DNA from: Parcubacteria group bacterium GW2011_GWA2_47_8b
GTDB lineage: Bacteria; Patescibacteriota; Minisyncoccia; UBA6257; WO2-44-18
Assembly: GCA_001003205.1 (NCBI GenBank)
Contig: LCOU01000019.1
Coordinates: 1 to 8,991, forward strand
Length of the DNA stretch: 8,991 nt
Reading direction: 5' to 3'
Part shown: positions 1 through 5,595 of the stretch, one piece after another
Layout: each line of letters starts with the position of its first letter
Position numbering within the stretch: the first letter of the stretch is position 1
Translations under genes and position numbers: made by a program
The notes under the pieces: model-generated
Seen by the model: the letters and a program-made list of their open reading frames with translations, nothing else
Databases searched by the model: none
Told to the model about the DNA's origin: nothing

Positions 1-1058
1 TAGGGGTTGGAGGCGGCGGCGGCAATGCCGTGTCTCGCATGCAGAAGGATTTTCAGATAAAGTCGGTGGATTTTATCGCTATCAATACCGACGCTCAGGA
101 TTTGGATTTTTGTGTTGCCAAACACAAGATTTACATAGGCAAGAACTTAACTCGCGGGTTGGGCACCGGCATGAATCCGGAACTAGGTCGGCAAGCAGCC
201 GAAGAAAACCGCTCGGAAATTATTGAATCGCTAAAAGGCGCCGATTTGGTTTTTATAACCGCCGGTTTGGGCGGGGGAACTGGTTCTGGCGCTTCGCCGA
301 TAATTGCCGAGGCCGCAAAAGAAATCGGCGCTCTGACCGTTGCCATAGTTACCAAGCCGTTTGTTTTTGAGGGAGCGCAGAGGAGTAAAATCGCTCAAGA
401 AGCGTTCATCAAGTTGAAAGAAAAAGTGGATACATTAATTGTTATCCCCAATGACCGGATTTTCAGCGTCATTAAAAAAGAGACGCCAATGATGAAGGCT
501 TTTGAATACATTGACGACGTTTTGCGTTACAGCGTCCAGGGTATTGCCGAGTTGATCGCTATGCCCGGCATTATCAATGTTGATTTTGCCGATGTTAGGA
601 CGATAATGCGTGATGCTGGTTCGGCTTTGGTGGGCATTGGTTTGGGCAGCGGCCAGGAAAGGGCTATAACAGCCGTAAATCAGGCCGTTAATTCACCTCT
701 GCTGGAAGTCTCTATAGACGGCGCGAAAGGGCTTCTTTTTGCCGTTTCAGGCGGTAAGGACCTGCGACTTAATGAGATAAATGACGTCGCCAAAATCATA
801 GGGGAGTCCGTTGACCCGTCCGCGCGGATTATATTTGGGGCCTATCACGACAGAAAGCTCAAAAAAGGGACTATAAAAGTGATACTAATTGCCACGGGCT
901 TCAACGGTTCGGCGCTTAAAAATGGGGAATCCTCCATTATTAATAGCTTGTTTAGTAAGCCACCTATGGCGGAAGAAGTGGCTGTCAGAAACCCGGTAAT
1001 AAAAGAATCGGAAGCGGCGGTTGCGGAAAAAAACGCCAAAGAGAACAAAAAAGATTAA
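1..1058 (+). CDS. ftsZ: Cell division protein FtsZ (5' end outside the window)
   Basis: Tubulin-like GTPase that assembles the division ring at mid-cell. The reading frame is open from base 3 and already reads GVGGGGGNAV, the first nucleotide-binding loop of FtsZ, so the true start lies upstream and the GTG at 30 is internal. The tubulin signature GGGTGSG is encoded at about 265-295. The catalytic T7 loop, with NVDFADV (N-x-D-x-x-D), is encoded at about 575-597. The core ends near ATGFNG. After it come only about 50 residues, rich in K, E and A and ending KENKKD. I do not see the usual C-terminal peptide of the DIPxFLR type that binds FtsA and other partners. The gene is followed after a few bases by a structured repeat. 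Identity is secure; the lack of the tail peptide is an observation on this sequence. Confidence 0.97.
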   Translation, partial: GVGGGGGNAVSRMQKDFQIKSVDFIAINTDAQDLDFCVAKHKIYIGKNLTRGLGTGMNPELGRQAAEENRSEIIESLKGADLVFITAGLGGGTGSGASPIIAEAAKEIGALTVAIVTKPFVFEGAQRSKIAQEAFIKLKEKVDTLIVIPNDRIFSVIKKETPMMKAFEYIDDVLRYSVQGIAELIAMPGIINVDFADVRTIMRDAGSALVGIGLGSGQERAITAVNQAVNSPLLEVSIDGAKGLLFAVSGGKDLRLNEINDVAKIIGESVDPSARIIFGAYHDRKLKKGTIKVILIATGFNGSALKNGESSIINSLFSKPPMAEEVAVRNPVIKESEAAVAEKNAKENKKD

Positions 1059-1060
1059 GG

Positions 1061-1236
1061 ATTCCACCCTCCCCCAACAATATCTTCTCGGGAACCGGCA
1101 GTTCCTCGCCCAGCGAGCTCGGACTGCCTAGGGGCTCGGCGCGAAACTTTTATTTAACCTCCTATTATAAATAAAAGACCGTGCTTTCGCGCCTCCGCCA
1201 CTTTCCCTCAAAGACATTCTTGGGGGAGGGAATATG
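1061..1236 (+). repeat. Structured repeat element A (inverted ends, nested hairpin)
   Basis: The element starts within a few bases of the ftsZ stop. Its ends are inverted: 1067-1086 (CCCTCCCCCAACAATATCTT) pairs with 1211-1230 at 18 of 20 positions, and similarity continues to about 1061-1095 and 1203-1236. Small hairpins lie at 1091-1105 and 1105-1117; the second has CCCAGCG (1109-1115) at its tip. The main fold is helix 1 1138-1146/1185-1193 (9 bp), helix 2 1147-1156/1168-1177 (10 bp), loop 1157-1167 (11 nt) and 3' bulge 1178-1184 (ACCGTGC). GGGCTCG (1132-1138) leads in and CTCCGCCA (1193-1200) leads out. Element B at the window end has the same fold and marker words. No coding potential is evident. 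It may be a non-autonomous mobile element or a structured 3' UTR. Confidence 0.75.
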
Positions 1237-1254
1237 ACTCTGTCTGGAATAAGC

Positions 1255-1396
1255 CCACTCCAAGAAAGTCTCCGTGAAGGAATTGGCGGAGCCCTGCCTG
1301 CCGGCAGGCAGGGGATTTTGCCGCTGGGCAAAAGAACCGCTGGTCCTTTCAGAAGAGTTTGGGTGGGGGGCGCCAAAGAGGAGACTTTACGAAGGG
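1255..1396 (-). repeat. Structured repeat element C (inverted orientation, lacks the large hairpin)
   Basis: 34 bases at 1260-1293 are identical to the reverse complement of 8945-8978 in element B. AAAGTCTCC (1265-1273) has an inverted partner at 1380-1388, and a second, degenerate inverted end occurs at about 1345-1366. It contains a perfect 22-bp palindrome (1292-1313) and a hairpin 1316-1322/1327-1333 with loop GCTG, followed by GAACCGCTGGTCCTT (1334-1348), also found reversed in B. Read on the minus strand the order matches B, but the 9+10-bp hairpin is absent and the palindrome runs straight into GCTCCGCCA. Short open frames across the palindrome read LPAGR-type peptides and are not taken as genes. 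Confidence 0.75.
1292..1313. repeat. Perfect 22-bp GC-rich palindrome
   Basis: The centre lies between 1302 and 1303, and the core is CCTGCCTGCCGGCAGGCAGG. The same 20-bp core recurs at 8859-8878. I recall this string as frequent in Parcubacteria genomes, but no search was run. Confidence 0.9.
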
Positions 1397-1420
1397 GGCG
1401 AGTACCTAATAATTTCGCGG

Positions 1421-1463
1421 CAAATAAAAAGCCCCTGGACACAAACCCGGGGCTTTTTATTTG
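1421..1463. terminator. Bidirectional intrinsic terminator
   Basis: A perfect 15-bp stem, 1421-1435 (CAAATAAAAAGCCCC) with 1449-1463, has a 13-nt loop. The A-run on one arm and T-run on the other allow termination in both directions. It sits 16 bp past the stop of the minus-strand membrane protein gene and also closes the ftsZ side of this convergent pair. Confidence 0.9.
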
Positions 1464-1479
1464 CTTATCAATCTCGGAA

Positions 1480-2169
1480 TTAACCTTGATGATGGGTCAT
1501 TTCGCCTTCCAACTTGGAAAGCCAGCGGGAGGCATGTTCCCGGCCGCCCAGCCCGAAAGCAAGGCCGCCAGCCAACGCCAGCATGGCGATTACGCCGGTG
1601 ATCAGAGTATTTATTATACCCATTGCCACTCCGACTTGATCCAACGCAATGGAAAGGCCGAAGATTACCACTGTCCACCAGGTGACTGTTCCCAGCGCTT
1701 TGGCGTGTCCGATGTTCGCGCTCATTACCGAAGCTCTCACCAAACCTCGCAAAAAGTTGGCGACTATTAAAGTTACCAAGAGGATTAGTATAGCAACGAG
1801 CACTTGCGGAATGTACATTAGTACAGTTCCCAGGAAAGCCGAAAGAGCGGCGAAGCCCAGAATTTCGGAAGCTGCAAGCGTGAAGACCAAAATGAAGAAC
1901 CAATATACAACTCTGCCGAGAAAAACGCCGGCATCAAGTTTCATATTGGCTCGGTGCACAAAAGCTTCAACTCCCAGTCGTCGTAAAAGCGCATCCAATT
2001 TAAGATAATGGACTAAGCGCTCTACCAGCCTGTCCAAGACGGACGAAACAATCAGGCCGATTATAAAAACTAGCAAAGCACCCAGTAACGACGGCAAAAA
2101 ATTCATCACCGTTATCCAGACTTGCTGGATGGATGCCCTGACTACATTTAACCAATTTTCAACTACCAT
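1480..2169 (-). CDS. Membrane protein of the mechanosensitive-channel TM-helix type
   Basis: The protein has 229 aa and is almost entirely membrane embedded. Hydrophobic segments lie at about residues 24-45, 84-104, 113-138, 158-178 and 185-207. The last segment and its exit, LAGGLAFGLGGREHASRWL, resemble the glycine/alanine-rich pore helix and following GLGGR(D/E) turn of conserved TM-helix repeat proteins related to the MscS superfamily (CmpX-like). The chain stops about 20 residues after that helix, so the cytoplasmic beta domain of true MscS channels is missing. A role in the response to osmotic or membrane tension is inferred from the family only. The start is ATG with no clear ribosome binding site. 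A good extended -10 lies about 48 bp upstream and a terminator lies just downstream, which suggests a single-gene transcript. Confidence 0.85.
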   Translation of the reverse strand: MVVENWLNVVRASIQQVWITVMNFLPSLLGALLVFIIGLIVSSVLDRLVERLVHYLKLDALLRRLGVEAFVHRANMKLDAGVFLGRVVYWFFILVFTLAASEILGFAALSAFLGTVLMYIPQVLVAILILLVTLIVANFLRGLVRASVMSANIGHAKALGTVTWWTVVIFGLSIALDQVGVAMGIINTLITGVIAMLALAGGLAFGLGGREHASRWLSKLEGEMTHHQG

Positions 2170-2216
2170 AAATCTCTATATCTCTACAGGTTTTCTCGAC
2201 CTTTGTTATACTTATA

Positions 2217-2225
2217 ATTATAGCA
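2217..2225 (-). promoter_or_regulatory. Extended -10 promoter for the membrane protein gene
   Basis: On the minus strand this reads TGCTATAAT, a perfect -10 hexamer with the extended TGn motif. The best -35 at 17 bp (TGCAAT) is poor, as often seen with extended -10 promoters. The predicted start leaves a leader of about 40 nt. Confidence 0.6.
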
Positions 2226-2288
2226 AGTAGGCCGCCTTTATTGCAGGAGAGGTGTGGATAATTAAATCCTGACTAAATTCGCCTATTG

Positions 2289-2359
2289 TGGACCTAAGGA
2301 GAATCGAACTCCTGTCTCGGCAATGCGAATGCCGCGTTCTGCCACTGAACCATAGGCCC
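2289..2359 (-). tRNA. tRNA-Ala (anticodon CGC)
   Basis: 71 nt with a complete cloverleaf: acceptor GGGCCTA/TAGGTCC, D arm GTTC/GAAC, anticodon stem CGGCA/TGCCG with loop TTCGCAT, a 4-nt variable region, and T arm AGGAG/CTCCT with loop TTCGATT. Anticodon CGC reads GCG (Ala). The third acceptor pair is G3-U70, the alanine identity element, which supports the call independently. The discriminator is A. The next bases are CAA, so CCA is not encoded and must be added after transcription. The gene starts 13 nt after the stop codon of the same-strand gene at 2373-3383 and is probably co-transcribed with it. Confidence 0.95.
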
Positions 2360-2372
2360 TTTCCAGCCAATA

Positions 2373-3383
2373 CTAGCGTGTAAAGTACAGAAATTCAAGA
2401 ATAAGGAGCGCAAACCAGCCGGCTTGAAGAACGAAGAAGAGAATTATTTGGATAATTTCCATCAGCTGGTGCCGGGAAATGCTGAAGTTTTCGGCCACGA
2501 TATTGTAGACATCCTCCAGAGATTCCAGCTTGGACTGAATGCCCTTCCGCCACTCGTCCAGTTTAAACTTTTTGGAAACCAAATCGTAAAGACGGGCGGA
2601 ATACCAATCACCGATGAGTTTAATGTCGCGGTACAAGGTTTCAAAGTCAGCAATGGCTTGGCTGCGCGTTCGGATTATTTCGCGAAATGCCTTAGCCAAC
2701 TCTTTGCGCAGTACCATGCGGGTATCGGTGGTGTTGGCAAATTTCAGGACTTTGCGCATACGGTCGTCCAGTTCTGAATCCAAAACGCGGTAGCGCAGCA
2801 GCTGAAGATTGGCCACCTGGAAAAGGTCAACGATGTCGTCTATTTCTCCAGTGGTGTCAAAAACAAAAGCGCCGTCCCAGTCAACGATAACAAGGTCGTT
2901 CTCACCATATTTAATTTGGGTTGAAAGCGTGTATTCTATTTCCCTTTCATCAAGAGGCGCTTTCTCGGATTTAAGAAAGGCCGCTATCGCTTCTTTTTTC
3001 GTCAAAAATTTTTCGGGATCGCCATCGTATCCGGCAACTAGAGCAATTGAGTATTCTTCGCTTAATTCCAAGCTCCCGCCGCGTTTTTGGGATATTTTTT
3101 GGCAGGCATCAATGAGGGACTCGCGCAGCTTAAACGCCTTGTCGGAAAACGCATCATCAATCTCCACCGTTGCTTCCACCATGATGCTGTCCGGCTCGTA
3201 GGATCGGATTAAAAACTTAACGTCCAAGTCCTGGACCTTTGTTTTTTCCTCGCCCAGCGCGAATTGTTTGGGAATAGAGCGCGAATAATACTGCGGCGCG
3301 CTCTGAAAGGGCTTTTGCTCCAACTCCTCGCCTTTTTTCAGGCGAGCGGATTCGGAAATAACAAAGGAAATCAACTTGTGCAT
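2373..3383 (-). CDS. Tail-anchored protein of unknown function
   Basis: 336 aa, not recognised with confidence. The first 45 residues are polar. About residues 50-200 look like a mixed alpha/beta domain with strand-like runs such as VKFLIRSYE, YSIALVAGYD and NDLVIVDWDGAFVFD. Residues about 200-305 are strongly helical and charged, and include KLIGDWYSARLYDLV and WRKGIQSKLESLEDVY. A single hydrophobic segment at about 309-334 ends the chain, so the protein is probably held in the membrane by its C-terminus with the bulk in the cytoplasm. Paired long helices followed by a terminal anchor recall RMD1/DUF155 proteins, but I cannot confirm the key motifs. No ribosome binding site precedes the ATG. 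It is divergent from the ECF sigma gene and directly upstream of tRNA-Ala. Confidence 0.88.
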   Translation of the reverse strand: MHKLISFVISESARLKKGEELEQKPFQSAPQYYSRSIPKQFALGEEKTKVQDLDVKFLIRSYEPDSIMVEATVEIDDAFSDKAFKLRESLIDACQKISQKRGGSLELSEEYSIALVAGYDGDPEKFLTKKEAIAAFLKSEKAPLDEREIEYTLSTQIKYGENDLVIVDWDGAFVFDTTGEIDDIVDLFQVANLQLLRYRVLDSELDDRMRKVLKFANTTDTRMVLRKELAKAFREIIRTRSQAIADFETLYRDIKLIGDWYSARLYDLVSKKFKLDEWRKGIQSKLESLEDVYNIVAENFSISRHQLMEIIQIILFFVLQAGWFALLILEFLYFTR

Positions 3384-3432
3384 TTTACATATTCATTATT
3401 GCATACTTGAGTAAATCGGACACTTGAAGGGG

Positions 3433-3461
3433 TTGACTTTCCAGCCAAAACGCGCTAAAGT
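3433..3461 (+). promoter_or_regulatory. Possible promoter driving the terminated leader before the ECF sigma gene
   Basis: TTGACT (3433-3438), a 17-bp spacer, then TAAAGT (3456-3461). The -35 is good and the -10 fair (4 of 6). The predicted start near 3468 lies about 10 bases before the terminator hairpin at 3478. Confidence 0.35.
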
Positions 3462-3477
3462 ATAAGCCAATATCAGT

Positions 3478-3506
3478 AAGTCTCCGGGTGCTCTCGGAGA
3501 CTTTTT
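3478..3506 (+). terminator. Intrinsic terminator upstream of the ECF sigma gene
   Basis: A 9-bp stem, AAGTCTCCG (3478-3486) with CGGAGACTT (3495-3503), has an 8-nt loop and runs into TTTTT (3502-3506). It faces the plus strand although no plus-strand gene lies upstream; the neighbour there is divergent. A second small hairpin, TCCGCC/GGCGGA, follows at about 3510-3525. The stem echoes the AAAGTCTCC ends of repeat elements B and C, so it may be a remnant of that family or an attenuator. Confidence 0.65.
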
Positions 3507-3532
3507 AGTTCCGCCTCATCGGCGGACAAGTG

Positions 3533-3541
3533 TGCTATTAT
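3533..3541 (+). promoter_or_regulatory. Possible extended -10 promoter for the ECF operon
   Basis: TGCTATTAT is a near-consensus extended -10 downstream of the terminator. It would start a transcript near 3548, giving a leader of about 36 nt before the sigma ATG. There is no good -35. ECF operons are often self-regulated, but no second copy of a promoter motif is available here to test that. Confidence 0.35.
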
Positions 3542-3583
3542 TGAATTGTAAACGATAACAATAAGCCTATTTATTCGTTATAT

Positions 3584-4132
3584 ATGCTAGAAGGCGAACA
3601 AAATCTAATAAAGAAAGCCAAAGAAGGGGACCAGGCCAGTTTTGGCCAGTTATACGACCATTACATAGCCCCGCTTTACCGGTTTGTCCTGATGAAGGTC
3701 AACGACAAGGCAGAGGCGGAAGATCTGACGCACGAGGTGTTTCTAAGCTCTTGGCAGAACCTGAAAGGTTACAAATTCCAAGGGTTCCCGTTCTCCAGCT
3801 GGCTTTATCAGATAGCGCGCAACAAGGTAATTGATTTTTACAGAACCAGGAAAGCGTATGTAAGCTTTGAAAATCTTGACGAGGATTTGCTGAAAGTCGT
3901 GGGAGTTTCCGAAACGAACTTGGAAGTTACTCTGGCCGTGGAAACCGTTAAGAAGGCGCTCACCAAATTGACCCCCGAACAGCAAGACGTGATTGCGATG
4001 AAATTCATTGAAGATCTTTCCAACGACGAAATTGCCAGGAATCTTGGAAAGAGCGAGGGCGCCGTTCGGCTTCTGCAACACAGAGCAATCAGCAATTTAA
4101 AAGAAATTTTAGCATCATGGAAGACCGAATAA
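3584..4132 (+). CDS. ECF-type RNA polymerase sigma factor
   Basis: 182 aa, the usual length for an ECF sigma factor: only regions 2 and 4 are present. Region 2 covers about residues 20-90, with the core-binding and -10 recognition stretch DLTHEVFLSSWQNL and then FSSWLYQIARNKVIDFYR. Region 4 covers about 123-175 and includes LTPEQQDVIAMKF and the helix-turn-helix LSNDEIARNLGKSEGAVRLL, which reads the -35. It directs RNA polymerase to a small regulon and is normally held inactive by a partner until a signal arrives. It heads a three-gene unit and overlaps the next gene by 16 bases, as is common for sigma/anti-sigma pairs. No Shine-Dalgarno sequence precedes the ATG. The signal and regulon cannot be read from this window. 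Confidence 0.95.
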   Translation: MLEGEQNLIKKAKEGDQASFGQLYDHYIAPLYRFVLMKVNDKAEAEDLTHEVFLSSWQNLKGYKFQGFPFSSWLYQIARNKVIDFYRTRKAYVSFENLDEDLLKVVGVSETNLEVTLAVETVKKALTKLTPEQQDVIAMKFIEDLSNDEIARNLGKSEGAVRLLQHRAISNLKEILASWKTE

Positions 4133-4497
4133 TTAAAATTTTACAATCGCTTAAACTCATAAAGCCCGACGAAGGGTTTGTTTCCCGTTCCCGTAATACG
4201 GTTTTAAATTCCCCTCAAAATACCCGTTGGGTACCCAACCTCAACTTTTTGGAAACTCTAAAATTCAGCGCGGCTTTGACGCTCGCCAGCGCGTTGTTAT
4301 TCGTTTTTCTCGGCGGCCTCGCTTACTTCAATGTTAAGAATGCCTCACCGATGCTTTTATCCGGCGTTAATGACAACGATTTGAAAGTTGAGGAAGCTAA
4401 TGTGGATTTCCAGATTCAGCTTGGCGAGGTTACCTATCATCTTGATTCCGAGAAAGAGCTTGGCGCTCAAATTGAGGAACTGATCAAAAATTACTAA
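4117..4497 (+). CDS. Single-pass membrane protein, putative anti-sigma factor
   Basis: 126 aa. About 50 polar residues precede one clear transmembrane helix at about 51-70 (SAALTLASALLFVFLGGLAY), followed by a mostly acidic 55-residue outer part. The start codon lies inside the end of the sigma gene (16-base overlap), which points to coupled translation and fixed stoichiometry. This size, topology and position fit a membrane anti-sigma factor that binds the sigma protein with its cytoplasmic N-terminus and senses outside with its C-terminus. No H-x3-C-x2-C zinc motif of the ZAS class is present and there is no cysteine at all, so the assignment rests on context and topology only. The next gene begins 2 bases after its stop. 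Confidence 0.85.
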   Translation: MEDRIIKILQSLKLIKPDEGFVSRSRNTVLNSPQNTRWVPNLNFLETLKFSAALTLASALLFVFLGGLAYFNVKNASPMLLSGVNDNDLKVEEANVDFQIQLGEVTYHLDSEKELGAQIEELIKNY

Positions 4498-4499
4498 TA

Positions 4500-5210
4500 A
4501 TGCTTAAGATTATCGGCGCGTTGCTGGTTTTTGTTTCGTTATTCGCGATTTCTCCGCGGGTTTCTGCGCAATCCGAAGCGCTTAAATCCGCCCTAAGGGA
4601 AGTTTCCGCGAGCGTAAATAACGAAAGCGGCGACAAGGCGCTCAAAAAAGTCATAAACTTTTTGTCTCTGCAGATTGACGACCTAACCAAAAGCTTGAAT
4701 GCAATAAAGAGCATCAGCGCGGAACAGGAGGCCATTCGTCAGGATTTTTTGGATTTTCTGAACGAATCAGCCAAATACCTGGACGGGCTTGTCGTTGGTT
4801 CGGGCTCTGACATTAAAGCGCTAGCCAATGAAATAAATAATTGGCGGGAAAATGCTTACAATCAGCGCGTGAATAAAATCACCGAGTTTTTAATGGTTTT
4901 GCAAACCAAATCTTTGCTGAAAACCGCCGATACCAGGCTGGTCAAAATCGGCAGTGACTTAGCTCGTCTGCGCGATCTGAAAATTTTAAAAGATGATAAG
5001 GCGCAATTTTTATTCAACGAATCAAATATATTATTGGTCGCGGCCGGCGATTTGACCAACCAAGCCGAACTCCAGCTTTCAACAACTACTATTATTATGG
5101 ACGAAAGAAAACCAGGCGTACGAGACCTGGTTTTCAAAGCGTTGACCAAAATACAGCAAGCTTACAAAAGGTTTATAGAAATAAGCGGTATTATTTTACC
5201 GCGTCCTTAA
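4500..5210 (+). CDS. Exported helical protein of the ECF sigma unit
   Basis: 236 aa, family not recognised. Residues 1-23 form a signal peptide: a lysine, a hydrophobic run (IIGALLVFVSLFAI) and a cleavage site of the VSA|QS type, with no lipobox cysteine. The mature part is almost all amphipathic helix, with heptad-like stretches at about 27-95 and 120-230, and no cysteines. It starts 2 bases after the preceding gene and so belongs to the same transcript. An exported helical protein encoded with a sigma factor and a single-pass membrane protein could be a sensor or ligand for the outer part of that protein, or a target of the pathway; this is inference. Its last 20 bases overlap the end of the convergent HU gene. 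Confidence 0.85.
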   Translation: MLKIIGALLVFVSLFAISPRVSAQSEALKSALREVSASVNNESGDKALKKVINFLSLQIDDLTKSLNAIKSISAEQEAIRQDFLDFLNESAKYLDGLVVGSGSDIKALANEINNWRENAYNQRVNKITEFLMVLQTKSLLKTADTRLVKIGSDLARLRDLKILKDDKAQFLFNESNILLVAAGDLTNQAELQLSTTTIIMDERKPGVRDLVFKALTKIQQAYKRFIEISGIILPRP

Positions 5211-5466
5211 GCCCCTTACCGGCTTTAAACCTTGGCACTTTAGCCGCGGCTATCTGGATTTTCTGCCCGGTTTTTGGGTTCAATCCCATCCGAGCGGCGC
5301 GCTTGGCGACTTTGAAAGTGCCAAAACCCGTGACTCCGATTTCCTCGCCGCGGCCTAAGGTTTTTGTTATAGCTTCAAACACGGCGTCCACGACGGTTTG
5401 CGCCATTCGTTTTGTTTCAATTTTGGCCAACTTCATTACGGCCTCTACTAGTCCCTCTTTCTTCAT
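5191..5466 (-). CDS. HU-family DNA-binding protein
   Basis: Small dimeric nucleoid protein that bends DNA without strong sequence preference. The 91-aa form starting at ATG 5466 (MKKEGLVEAV) matches the usual HU start and length. A TTG 15 bases upstream would add five unlikely residues. The helical dimer part comes first. Then come the signature GFGTFKVAKRAARMGLNPKT, the DNA-binding beta arm with GLNPKTGQKIQI, and the closing VPRFKAGKGLKDAV. The arm carries the conserved NP pair (NPKTG) whose proline inserts into DNA. No Shine-Dalgarno sequence is visible; the upstream DNA is an AT-rich repeat cluster. The gene is downstream of rny on the same strand and convergent with, overlapping, the ECF unit. 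Confidence 0.95.
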   Translation of the reverse strand: MKKEGLVEAVMKLAKIETKRMAQTVVDAVFEAITKTLGRGEEIGVTGFGTFKVAKRAARMGLNPKTGQKIQIAAAKVPRFKAGKGLKDAVK

Positions 5467-5480
5467 GTGTATGTAATGCA

Positions 5481-5557
5481 AATCTACTAATGCATACTAA
5501 TCTACAAATGCGCGAATTCGTAAATTAGTAGATTAGTATTTAATTCGTTGATTAGTA
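5481..5557. repeat. TACTAAT / ATTAGTA repeat cluster upstream of HU
   Basis: The 7-mer TACTAAT occurs at 5485-5491 and 5495-5501. Its complement ATTAGTA occurs at 5524-5530, 5532-5538 and 5551-5557. One pair forms a perfect 12-bp inverted repeat, ATACTAATCTAC (5494-5505) with 5528-5539, with an EcoRI-like CGAATTCG palindrome (5513-5520) in the loop. It fills the rny-HU spacer and the HU leader, so it may be a binding site, a hairpin in the HU mRNA or simple AT-rich spacer. Confidence 0.6.
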
Positions 5558-5595
5558 TTATGTCCTCCGACCTTTTATTTTTTAATTATACAATT

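Noticed and set aside
1138..1193. Integron attC-type recombination site
   Set aside because: No RYYYAAC/GTTRRRY core boxes at the base of the stem, and no integrase or gene cassette. The conserved bases are in the apical loop and the bulge.
1260..1396. CRISPR array
   Set aside because: The repeats are inverted and nested, with no regular spacers and no cas genes.
1128..1442. Open frame of 104 codons on the minus strand, and a similar one at 8736-8918
   Set aside because: Both are translations of the palindrome and hairpins of the repeat family (CLPAGR peptides) and lack any start context.
1234..1770. Open frame of 178 codons on the plus strand
   Set aside because: It runs through repeat C, the terminator and antisense to the membrane protein gene, and shows low-complexity LPAGRQ-type peptide and no family features.
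3418..3464. Promoter for the tail-anchored protein gene (TATACT on the minus strand at 3464-3459)
   Set aside because: The hexamer is acceptable but there is no usable -35 and the leader would be about 75 nt; alternatives nearby are no better, so none is claimed.
5467..5481. Extended HU start at TTG 5481
   Set aside because: It adds MHYIH before the normal HU N-terminus; ATG 5466 gives the standard length.
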